The translations under genes were made by a program, and so were the position numbers. Below, in pieces: positions 11,540-22,000 of a stretch of 64,000 bases of DNA. The notes beneath the pieces were generated by a model. That model was not told where the DNA came from. It did not search any database and was given only the letters and a program-made list of their open reading frames with translations. The first letter of the stretch is position 1. Every line of letters begins with the position of its first letter. The DNA is from Polytrichum commune (lineage: Eukaryota > Streptophyta > Polytrichopsida > Polytrichales > Polytrichaceae): NCBI GenBank assembly GCA_950295325.1, contig OX485809.1, positions 1,364,001 through 1,428,000 of the forward strand, written 5' to 3'.

Positions 11540-12340
11540 TAGACCATTGAAGTGAATGAGGAAACTCAAGATCTAATGCAACAACAAACTTATCTAGTCA
11601 ATCAACAATCACCCTTCATCAAATCCCTTGAAAGGCCCAAAAACAGCATTGGTCAGCCCCAATTCCTTAACCTGGTGGTTGAGGAAAAAGCACAGCAACT
11701 TGGCCACAATAGGGCGAATGTATCTGGAATAACTCCCACCAAGGCCCCAAGGTTGCTTCCAGAATAAACTGTTGACTATACGATCAATGTACATTGTTTT
11801 AAATCAGCAGCAATTTTTCTGTAAATATACTCTCCAAGATGCTCGACTATGGAGACCACCCACTACACCACTTAAAAATGATATGCCTGCCAACACATGG
11901 CTAAGCACAAATTCATAATCGACAAGAATGAAATTCTTATCTTGGCCTCCAAGGAATTTCCCAGCCAATAATATTGCTTATGTGGAATGAGCATCACAAG
12001 TGTTGTATTAAGGGCCACAAATGTCTGCCTCACCACTGCATCCCACGTGGCCCTGAATTGGTGCGAGCAGCCAAAGAGATGCCTCCAAACCTCTTCCAAA
12101 TGCTGCTCCTGTTCTCTCACTATGAACTTCAACTTAGCATTGGGAAGATCCACGGCAGCTGAATTGAGGTAGGGATGAAACAGAGTGTTGAAGCATAGCA
12201 GCTGATTGATGTTGAAGATTTGAGATGCTCCTACCTGCCACAAACCCTGTGCAAATCGACTTCTTGTCTCTGTTGGTTGGGCCCAAGTCACTTGAACTAG
12301 TTGAGGAAGATAAACCCAGTGTTGCATAATCCATCATTCA
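11540..12340 (-). pseudogene. CYP97B pseudogene: 5' leader, exon 1, then exon 11
   Basis: Read on the - strand, 12340-12157 matches the leader of the intact CYP97B, including CAAATCGACTTC and CTGTTGGTTGGGCC-type motifs. About 12120-11930 matches exon 1 and the start of intron 1 (plus-strand TCCCACGTGGCCCTGAATTG, then AATATTGCTTATG), but with the reading frame scrambled. The copy then jumps to exon 11 with part of intron 10 at about 11830-11660 (plus-strand GGGCGAATGTATCTGGA and ACGATCAATGTACATTG). Exons 2-10 are absent. It lies immediately downstream of the exon 14 remnant of another copy, as expected of a former head-to-tail tandem array. Confidence 0.7.
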
Positions 12341-12359
12341 CAAGCTCCCAAGTCACCAA

Positions 12360-13185
12360 GAGCCCGTTATAATTCTTGCTGACTGTGGGAAAGTTATAGT
12401 TCAACTGATGGAGTTTCAGCTTCGAAGTTTTGCACCATGACCCATACTTCGTAATAAGGATAGTGGCATCGGTTACAAGATCCACATCTTCAGGTGAAAC
12501 CCAAAGCTCGATATCAGCTTCTGTGGCAGCACGTACAGTGCAAACTCATCACCCACACTTTCGAGAGCCCCCTCAGAATGGTATAAATGCAAAGACAGTC
12601 GTTCACACCAATGGACGGGGAGAACCTACATATAAACCGGTTGAGTTTTGAGAAATAACCGGCTGAAGTTCAAAACTCCAGCGAAATTACAGATCATTTT
12701 AGAGGGATCTATGGAACATGCTTCACATGAATAAAGAAAAACCGAAAGATCAAAACTTGTAACCAACTGGACTTTGACCAATTATAACCAAAAATCTACT
12801 CAGACACTGATTCACAAAAGGCAGTGTTCTTATGTCACACTTACTCAGATGACGTTACACAACTCAGTCCACTGTGGAACTTGCCACTACTTTGACTTCA
12901 CACATTCTTCAAGAACGAGCTCCGAGCAAAGAAAAAACATGTGTCCAAGATCGACCTCTTCACAAGTTTTTCCAACCAGAATGAGTAGGAAGTGATAGTG
13001 GTCAAGTGTGACATCACTGGACAGTTCATTGACCAACTGCGTTGGTGCAAAAACTTTCACGAACATCGTTCAGGTTTTACATTCCCTGACCACAAGCAGC
13101 TTCAAAACCTGCCCAGCCTTCAATATCACTGGTTTGAACTTATCAGCCTCATTCCCAGAACTGCCCAATACCTTTTGAAAGCCTG
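12360..13185 (-). pseudogene. CYP97B pseudogene, exons 13-14 remnant (arm B)
   Basis: About 13175-13060 matches exon 13 of the intact gene (complement of CTTCAATATCACTGGTTTGA and ACATTCCCTGACCACAAGC), lacking the PERF block. About 12850-12780 matches intron 13 (plus-strand CAGTCCACTGTGGAACTTG). About 12600-12420 matches exon 14, with an internal deletion and a two-base loss next to the heme cysteine. The exon 13 deletion and the heme frameshift are shared with arm A. A dispersed repeat (GGGGAGAACC ... ACCGGTTGA) is inserted between the exons at about 12615-12800. Confidence 0.75.
12615..12800. repeat. Dispersed repeat (GGGGAGAAC...CCGGTTGAAG)
   Basis: The motifs GGGGAGAACC, ACCGGTTGA, AGTAAAGAAA/AATAAAGAAA, CGAAAGAT and GGACTTG appear in the same order here and at about 59085-59290, with a partial copy at about 40590-40760 and possibly another at about 60660-60780. 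No protein is encoded. It is probably a short non-autonomous transposon or old LTR-like piece; the type is not clear from the ends. Confidence 0.5.
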
Positions 13186-13862
13186 CTCCACACTCCACTT
13201 GTCCTCCCTCAGAAATTATGAACCGACCTGCCTCAGCAAAACATTGACATCGAGCGACTGCAATCGACAATGCTTACAAACGCAACATGTCCCGCAATGC
13301 AAAATAGACCTGTTAAGAGTGAAGTTATTCTTCACATCGAAAATTTACATACCATGACGTCCAAGCTTTACATCTCTCGAGTGCTAAAGCAAGTCAAGTA
13401 ACTTAATATCGAACCTGAATTCTTCAGACTCAACTACCGCGCCTACAGAGCACTCGACCCTAATTCACCTTTGACAATATTGCATACACAAACCTTTCGA
13501 ATTTCATTACAGCTGTCACAGACAACTATAACCTATACAAGTCAGCCATAGCAATACATTCATTCATTGCACAATTTGGACACAAGACAATACAACCTTG
13601 ACCACTTTCAGGTCTCGGTGAACTCTGCAGTATGATCCTCAACATGCAAAGCATTTCTGGCAATTATAGAATTAACTGAGGAAAAATAAGAAACTAGTTT
13701 CCTTTGAACCTGTTGGAGGTGATCAAGAACTGCTTCCAGGAAGCAGCTAGTGGAAGACAAACCTTCCCTACACACCTTCAACACTACCATCCTGTGTAGT
13801 CCTATGCTTATTTCCACTCTGCATGTAAATCCTCCGCTTGCCCTCCTGATTTACTAGTAAAT

Positions 13863-14891
13863 TTACTCGGGGATTTCAACCTCGCCCTCCTCGATTTCTG
13901 TTTGGAGGTCCTTGGGGTCCTTACCGTCCACGGTGCATCCCACGGACACACACGTACCCAAAATCTCCTTCACTGTGCCTGCTAGTTGCTTCGCCATCGA
14001 CCTGGGGGCCATGATCTTCGCAATCTCAATCACATCATCGAGGGAGATGTTGCCATTGTGCTTGATGTTCTTCACCTTCTTCCTGTCACGCTCAGGTTCC
14101 TTCAGAGCCTTGATCACCAGCGCGGCAGCACTGGGCACGACTGCAACCTTCGCCTGTCACCATATTCCATCCATCTATGAGATACATGCTAACAATCCCC
14201 GTCAAACACAAACAAAAGCAACTCTCAGCTCATGCCTGAAAACAATGCTGATTATGAAATAAACCTAAAATACAAACTTGTATCTTCCAGTCTCTCCACA
14301 TCACCTAAATTTCTCTCTGCGAAAATGTACAGACAGTACCTGTCGGTTCTGAACAGTTAGCTTCACTGTCACCCGGAGACCCTTCCAGTCCCTAGCGGTT
14401 TCCTTGGCAATATCTTCTCCCACCTTCTTGGGGGAAAGTCCAAGGGGACCGATCTTGGGTGCAAGGGACGAGGCAGCACCGACCTCCCCTCCTGCGTTTT
14501 ACCAAAACGTCACCAACCGTCATTTATACTCATCCTAGGTCACAGAAATTGCGAACCCATTCATACCAGTCGTCACCAAAATCGAACTGTATGTTCCTCC
14601 TGCTTCTTTATTTCGACGCTCAGGGAATACAAACTGAATAAGAATGCTCTCACAGAAGCCAAGAGGCTGCTGTCACCCATTGTTGATCTCATCTTTGCGT
14701 CTTTTACACCACATAGATTCACCACCCACACAAATGAACGACACCACAGGACCACATGCCACGAACCCACTACAAACCCTAAACTAATGCAACCGAAATT
14801 TTCAGCGAAAAAGCGGTAGAAGCAAGCGCAGAGTACCTGTAACGCGCACATAGACCTCCACAATCTGCGAGGGGTCCAATTTGGGAGGCAT
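13863..14891 (-). CDS. RPL12: 60S ribosomal protein L12 (uL11), copy B, three exons
   Basis: Exons on the - strand are 14891-14837, 14491-14340 and 14153-13863, with GT-AG introns at the same positions and phases as copy A. They join to 498 bases (165 residues), and the predicted protein is identical to copy A. The substitutions I saw in the exons are silent (for example GTG for GTA in exon 1, GCG for GCA at the start of exon 3). Introns are similar but clearly diverged. The leader keeps the palindromic telo-box pair at 14991-15010. Same role as copy A: the P-stalk base of the 60S subunit. It is the mirror partner in the inverted repeat. Identity of the proteins against a background of diverged flanks fits purifying selection or gene conversion. 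Confidence 0.95.
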
Positions 14892-14990
14892 GATGGCGAG
14901 CGGGGGACGCTGGAGGAGCAACGGCGGCAAGCAGGAGGGACTGCGGAGCAAAAGAGATGCAGCTCGACTCCCCTTTCCCTCCTATAGGTT

Positions 14991-15010
14991 TTAGGGTTTC
15001 CAAACCCTAA
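14991..15010. promoter_or_regulatory. Palindromic double telo-box, RPL12 copy B
   Basis: TTAGGGTTT, CC, AAACCCTAA lies about 100 bases upstream of the copy B start codon. It is retained exactly, apart from orientation, in copy A at 4924-4943. Telo-boxes are established elements of plant ribosomal protein promoters. Confidence 0.6.
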
Positions 15011-15457
15011 CTTCGGTGCACAGAGAGGGCACTAACTTGGATCGCTGCCCGCCCGGCCTGCCCGGTAACGAAACATCTCCGGGCGCCTGCCTCCATCCGC
15101 CCGCCCGGGCAACGCCATTAAAATCCATAAAATCTTGTATTTAGGTGTTAGTTGCTTTAGGGCGGACCAAGAGCCGTGACCATGAAAATCTAAGGGCCCT
15201 TGTAAATCATCCAAAGGCTGTACTATGGGAAATAGAAACCTAGAAATCTAATTCAGTTCATATGAAGTGAAAGTGGACCATGTTGAGGGACCACAATGCG
15301 CGACATATTTTATGAAAATTCGAAGACAATAAATATACTGATTATTTCAATTAGTGAGGGAGGGCTAATAGTGAGTGTGGGAAGGAGGATCCCATGCACG
15401 GGTTCATCCACCATCTGTCCGTTTAGTGTTGCCCGGAAGAAGAAAAATTTGGCTTGC

Positions 15458-15658
15458 CACTACACTGATTATCCTAATGGGTGTGTGTTACTAATCAAAG
15501 CTACGCAGTGCAATAACATCTTACTCAGAAGTTCAATTTTTACTCAGCAAATTCAACTTATTAAGTTGCTTGGTAAAACATTACATTCTCATTAAATAGT
15601 TATAGCATTGCATAACTTCAAACAATAACACACACTAATTGGGATAATAAATGTAGTG
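15458..15658. mobile_element. MITE, GATTATCCCAATTAGTG family
   Basis: About 200 bp with long terminal inverted repeats: the left end reads CACTACACTGATTATCC, and the right end complemented reads CACTACATTTATTATCC. Both continue inward through GTGTGTGTTA, then ACTTCAAAC- and GCAATAAC-like sequence. There is no coding capacity. The family is shared with 7450-7658, 40371-40588 and 46874-47185. Confidence 0.7.
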
Positions 15659-17340
15659 GAGAGAGTGCCCTAAGACTCCGGACAAATGTCAATACCAAGA
15701 TCAACAGAGCAACATGCAACATATGGACCTCCGGGAATTTGATTGACCCCCTAAAGCCTAGCCTTGGGATTCACTTATCTTAAAGACAAAAATAAGATCA
15801 ATGCACCTTATGATGGATTGACACTAGATAGGGTCCAAGACCCAAAAAACACCAAAATCGAACAATCTTATTGGTCAAGAGCAAAACCCAAGAAATTTAC
15901 ACTAGGGTACAATCCCAAGGTATGAAGAGATGAAGTGATGCGAATGTGGCATTGAATATTCTGTCAAATATCTCTCTCTTATGGATTGCTAGTCTCTCTC
16001 TGGGTTGTGTGAATCGTAGTGGAAGATGCTGACAATAGGGTTTGTTGGGTGGGGATTATTAGTTCTTCATTATTTTGTGCAAAGAAACACATGTGTTTCA
16101 TTCCTTAAACCCCACCAAGACCTCGAGGGGACTTTTGAGACTAAAAAACAAATTTATGTTGTTGATGTCTTCACATTAACTCATTTTTTTAAGAAAACCA
16201 ACCCTTCTTGTAATGACTTCATCCTTTTAGTGACATTCTCCATCTAAGGAAATAAGTGAAAATTAGCATGTGCACTACAAATATAGTAGAACACAATAAG
16301 AAATATAACGTACAATCCATACCATACCCCCTATTTTTGCCCATCAATTTCTCACTTGATTGTACTTTTCAACCTTTCAAACTATGTTGTACATTGGCTA
16401 GTTTTGAACCTTAACCCCTAACTTCCCACGTCCAATTTTCTTCAAATCTACCAAGGAAATTTGATCTCAATTTTGGCGATCATAGTTGAAGATGTAAAGT
16501 TTTTTTGACAAATTCAAGCATACAGATGTTTGCATGTTAGAGGTTACTACTTATGGTCCAAATTTTAAACATTGAAGTTCTATTATGTAGGAGATGATAA
16601 GAGGAATGTCAATAGTGGTCATCAGAGGCAACAATTTAGAAACAAAATTAGGGTTGGTTTTTCTATTGAACTTCCACTCAAATGATCTCCAAATGATAGA
16701 TTGTTACCCTCATTCAAAAGAGGGGCGATACACCTACTCAAATCAGCTCACAAATCTTGAAACTATTGTTTTTTTATTTTTTGGGAAGCTTTGCAATTTG
16801 AGGCAACGGTACCACAATTGCGCACCTTTCACATGGATTGACACCCATCAACACATGTCAAACCAAAAATTCCAACGGTAGATGTTTAGGATATGTTGTG
16901 TTTGAGTGTCATGCAAATTTTCAAATCAATTGGGAATCATTTGCACATAGGGATCAACAAAAAAACATGTTTAGGATATGCTACCCCCAAACCGCAGAGG
17001 TGACAAATGTCATGTTTTGGTTCAGGAACCGGTTCCACTATAAATCAATTGAGAGCTCACTCCCATATTTGAATTAATCCAAAAATAGCTAACTTTGTTG
17101 AATCAAAATTATCCACGTGACAAATTATAGCAAATTTGAACATGAACAAGAGGAGATGTTGAAGCAATCAAGAAACCATCTAAACTGGTCTCAAAGAGCT
17201 CAAAGCAAATTGCTCATGACTAGATTATGGTTGCTTAGGACATTAGGAATTAAGACATAGTTTCATTATACAATACCCTGATCTGCATTGTTTACGGATA
17301 TTTACAATCAAAATCTGATACATGAATTTATGCCATGACT
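15659..17340. other. Gene-free AT-rich spacer
   Basis: I see no supported gene. A 95-codon frame at 16594-16881 on the + strand has no recognisable motif. 15144-15240 shares AAGAGCCGTGAC with the MITE at 47975-48473, so it may be an end fragment of that family. Confidence 0.4.
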
Positions 17341-17349
17341 TGACATTAA

Positions 17350-18220
17350 ATATAGATCTCAATCACATGGATGTGATTTTTGTGTGCTTTGCAACAACTT
17401 TCTTTATTTGTGTGAAGAACATTTGAGCATTGGAAGTCATTATCTTGAGACACCTCACTTTCATTAAAACACCCAGTGTCAACACTTGGCAGTTGCAAGT
17501 CCTGGATATAATGAATTCAGTTGATGAATACAAGTGTGACCATCTTCCACACCAATTTTGGTGTTTCAAGTAGTAACTTGTCAAGCATCTAAATGCGGAG
17601 CCTTCAAAAAATTAGTGGTTGGTCTAGGTGGAATTCCAGCAAGATCCGCAGTAGCAGAACTTTAAGTTGACAGAAAAATGATGGTGATCAAGTTAGTTCG
17701 ACATTGTTGTACAAATATCGCATGTTATACACCTACTTGATGAACAGGAACTATTATGCTCAACTACAGATATTTTTGCACTGCCCACAGACTGGATGAT
17801 ATCAATACAGGGATCCATTAGGGTGGACCACACGGAAATTAAATGGGACTATGAAATTAAATCAACTCATCTAAGTGGACATTGAAGCCACTTGAAATAT
17901 GCTACAAAAAATTCGTCCCAAAGAGATCAAAATGTTTTGGTCGTGTCAAAAACAGTCACACTGCTTCACCATCACAGACGCAGCCAGGTTCATTCCTGCA
18001 AGCAGCCACGAGGTGGTAAGATCTCAAGTGACAACTGTATGAAAAAACAATAGATTTTGTCCAAAGCCAAAAAACTAGACTATTGATGCAAATGAGGAAA
18101 CCCTAGATCTTAAGTGACAACAAACTTAACGTAGTCAGTGCACACTCATCCTTCATCAAATCTGTTGAAAGACACGAGATGCAGCATTGCTCAGTGCCCA
18201 ATTCCTAAACCTGCTGAGGG
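17350..18220 (-). pseudogene. CYP97B-associated decayed segment, third copy
   Basis: 18060-18215 aligns with 11540-11670 of the pseudogene in the RPL12 spacer (shared ATGAGGAAAC, CAACAAACTTA, CTTCATCAAATC and CCAATTCCT). 17360-17670 aligns with 11060-11400. The copy therefore lies just downstream of the intact CYP97B gene and is cut at 18221 by a MITE. No reading frame is intact. It suggests that at least three CYP97B-derived copies once lay in this region. Confidence 0.5.
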
Positions 18221-18568
18221 CTACACTGTATATCCAATTTAGTGTGGAATTAGAATTGATGTGCCACATATTTATAGTGGACAATAAATAGTCAAACTCT
18301 CTAAATAATGTGTTGTCTTGTTGCAACAAACTGAAGCTCTTGTCAAAATAAAAACTAGTTCTCATGTTGTCACAGTATTGACCCATATTAACCTACATTC
18401 ATGGTTAATCAGGTGGCCAATGATAATAAACGTTAGTGAGGAATGATGTTACTACAAAAATAATAGAATAATGTAGCCAAACGATCATTAGTCTAATATT
18501 CATCGTGGTCCACACTAATAATCATCGATGATGAATAATAGCCCACACTAAATCAAATATATAGTGTA
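18221..18568. mobile_element. MITE, CTACACT...TTTAGTGTGG family
   Basis: The left terminus is CTACACTGTATATCCAATTT with AGTGTGG following. The right terminus is its imperfect inverse (CCACACTAAATCAAATATA then TAGTGTA). Length 348 bp, no coding capacity. It interrupts the decayed CYP97B segment at 18220. A shorter relative lies in intron 12 of CYP97B at 20328-20520. Confidence 0.6.
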
Positions 18569-19022
18569 ATGATTGTGATGATGTAGCCACTCCAAGAAGA
18601 ATATATGTGGTGCATAAAGAATATACATTTGATTATGGTAAATTGTGTGGGCAGATGTATAGTGTGACCTATGTTGGGCAACCATATAGTGTGGCCCCCA
18701 GTATACACCATCACGCAAGAAAATAGTGTACAACCCTGGTTACATTTGTCAGACCCTGATAAATCCACCTCCTTCCCCTAGGTTGGCAGTCTTTCAAATG
18801 CAAACTACTTTTCAATCTAGTAGAAATGCTGTAACCTGCAACGTGGACATGTGATGTTCAACACTAAGTTGGTACATTGTGTGCACACAAGCTACTGTCC
18901 CGAATGTTTTTAGCGTATAAATAAGCTCAAAAGTGTGGCCCATAGTATTTACCATAATCAGTGTAGTTGATCTAAGGAACTGCATCTTGTTAGCATGGGC
19001 ACTGTGGGAACATTACCTAAAT

Positions 19023-22000
19023 TCAACTGGAGGAGGAGTTTCGTCTTCGTAGTTTGCACCATAACCCATCTTTTGTGTGGATAGTGGCACCTGTTACGAG
19101 CTCCACCTCTTCAGGCATACCACGAAGCTCAATATCAAACTTCTGTAGCAGCATGGTAAGCCCCACTGTTGACTCCATCAGTGCAAACTGATCACCAACA
19201 CACTTTCGAGGGCCTCCTCCAAAAGGTAAAAATGCAAAATCTGCCATTGTCTGTCATTCGCACCAAGAATCAATGAACATTGTAAGGTGAGCGGGCCTTA
19301 ATAGGACCACTTTCTCTGTGCACCCACTTCTTGCAAGGTATGAAACACGCAATTAGTGCAAGATGGCTAACAAATCCAAATCATGCCCATAGCCATTTTT
19401 CTCATTATTTTTGGAACTCAAGTGAATATCTTATTCATTATTAAAATGAAGATTCTCCTGCTCATTGAATGGCCATATCACCACCCCCCACCCCCATTTA
19501 AGACTAGAATGATTACTTATTCTGAGCACGTAATCCAATCTCTTGTCTTTTTGGTGTCTGCTCTTAGATCCACACCTGACCACACACTACTCAAGTACAG
19601 GTGTCCACAATTTGGGGTTATTCAATTAACACCAGTCGACCTTAACCACCAGATAGAATAACCAAGTTAGTAGTTGACCTAAATTAATCTTATATCACAC
19701 TTATTCAGATGACATCAAACAGCGCAGTCCACTGTGGAACTTGTTCCTAATGATTTCACAGATTTTGTCAATGGATTTGCATTAAACAGCTATGTGCACA
19801 GACAAGAGAAATGTGTTAAGTGTAAATGCACACAAGTTTTTTGACCAAAGTGAGCAGGAAGTGTTAGCAAGCAAGTGTAACAACACTCCACGATCCATTG
19901 ATTGACAAAATTGGTGCTAAATCTTTTACGAACCTCATTTGGATATAACATTCCCTGACCACGGGCAGGTTCAAAACCCGCCCAACCTTCAATACCATTG
20001 CTTGGTTTAGACTTAAAAAATCTTTCTGGGTCAAACTTCTCAGGCTCATCCCAAAAGTAAGGAGACCTGTGTAGGTTATAGACCTGCAAAACGAGTATCA
20101 CAACCCTCCTATTCAGATCAGTAATTAGGAGCAGAAGAACAAATTTAAAGATGATAATTTCTGGTTTCAGCAATAAGTAAAACCCTCTTCACCTTTCAAT
20201 GTTCTTCTCACTTCAACCTTTTGTGAATCTTAAGTTCAAGATTGGAGAAACCCATCCTGATCTATTTGATGATAACCTTTTTCATTATAGCAAATCACCA
20301 GGTAAACAGATAGAGAAAATAATTCCACTACACTAAACATCCAATTTAGTGTGGCCCACAACATTTCATCATTGACCTGCATTAATTGTCTTGTCAACAC
20401 TGCATGGCAGCTAGACAGGGTGTCATATGACAAATGGTGCTATATGTCAAGCCATGAAGACCAGTCTAATTAATATGGTACACCAATTTTAATGCCACAC
20501 TAAATCAGATGTTTAGTCTAAGAACCAAGAACTTGAAGTTTTGAGTGGCAAACAGGTTCTTACAGATATAAAGAGATCGACGCCTTTTGGGATAGGATAC
20601 CCATTAGGGTCCCCTTGGTGACCTCCTGTGTGGAAGGACCCAGTTACAGAATTAGGAAAGTCACCTCTTGGAAATTTAACATCAAAGGAAAGCACTAATT
20701 AACCAACTTGTAAAAAAATACTAACACATCACAAAGTAACATATGGATTAGAAAGGTGCAGACCTGGAAGTGTGTCTGGTTTTAGAGAATGGCGGATGAG
20801 CAAAGGTGGCTGAGGGAATAGGCGCAGTGACTCCGCCACAATGAGGCGAATATATCTGGAACAACCCCACCAGGACCATGAAAGGCTATGCCTATGCTTC
20901 CAGAACAACTATTGACTATGACATCAATGTACATTGCTATTCGATCGGCAACAATTTTTCTCTAAATATAGACCTGGAACTAAAATAACTATAGTTTCCA
21001 AATGGGGTGTTCCTCTGAAGAGTCATATTCAATTTTAGATTCTCAGAATTTTGAAAAGTGATCACACGAATGTCATACAGCTTGACTTTGTAGCAAGCTG
21101 AAGATTGCACAACCCAAGTTTACAAGTAAAATACAATCCACATAGAAATTCAGTCTTCACCAATACCAGGTCAAGATTAGGAAACTCACTGCAGTTTCTT
21201 GAGATCTTCCAATTGAGGCCTTCTGCCTTCTAGAACACTGTCAATCTCAGCTTGAGCCTTGGCAATCATGGCAGGATTCTGTAATGTACCAAAAGTTCAT
21301 CAGAAACCTTGAAATCCTTGACAAGACTGAGAATGGTGAATAAAAAGCAACCCCAATGCCCTTGAAGCGTTTCTCAAGGGTTGTTTACACTAGGGTTTGT
21401 TGTGGTTGAGGTTGTGGTTGTGCTTTACTTCCTTTGGTTCTATTTCAATGGAAAAGGCATAATAAACACTAACCACAACCACAACCACCCTCTAGCTCAT
21501 AAACCCCACTACTCCACCTGGTTACCACCCTTAACGTGGTTGTTCATGCTCATGTGGCACCACTAGAGAGCTTCAAGGCCAAAGTCTGGGGAGAAAGTTG
21601 AGGAGGCAACCCATTTTCACACTACAATCCAAGGCCAGGAAGGACAATAATCACTTTCATTTCTTCTCAAGTCCAAGACCTAAACCACTGGTAGGTTGCA
21701 ATTTAGAGGACCCACCCCACCATCAACCACAACCACAACCACAAGGATTTGCACATGAGTAGTGTGAATGAAAAAACCGTAGTTGTCATTGATTGTGGTG
21801 GTTAACCACAACCACTTTGTAGTGTACACGACTCTTCAAGCACTCAAATATGATTCCAGGAAATTCCAGTACATGTGTGAAATTGGTTTACCTGCGCAAG
21901 GTAGTAAGTTGCCCACGTAAGGACAGCTGCAGTAGTTTCGTGTCCAGCAATGAGCATCGTCATCAAGTCGTCTCGCAGCTGCATCGAAACCCAAAAGATT

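Larger units (their letters stand above)
12157..15143 (-). repeat. Arm B of large inverted repeat
   Basis: This is the inverted counterpart of 4794-7842. RPL12 exons, introns, leader telo-boxes, 3' region and broken CYP97B exons 13 and 14 occur in the same order on the - strand. The spacer between arms is about 4.3 kb. The MITE found in arm A is absent, so the ancestral junction between the exon 14 remnant and the next CYP97B leader is preserved here. Confidence 0.8.

Noticed and set aside
14780-15010. Telomere-like AAACCCTAA motifs as an interstitial telomere
   Set aside because: Only single motifs occur, in the leader and intron of a ribosomal protein gene, where telo-boxes are known regulatory elements.
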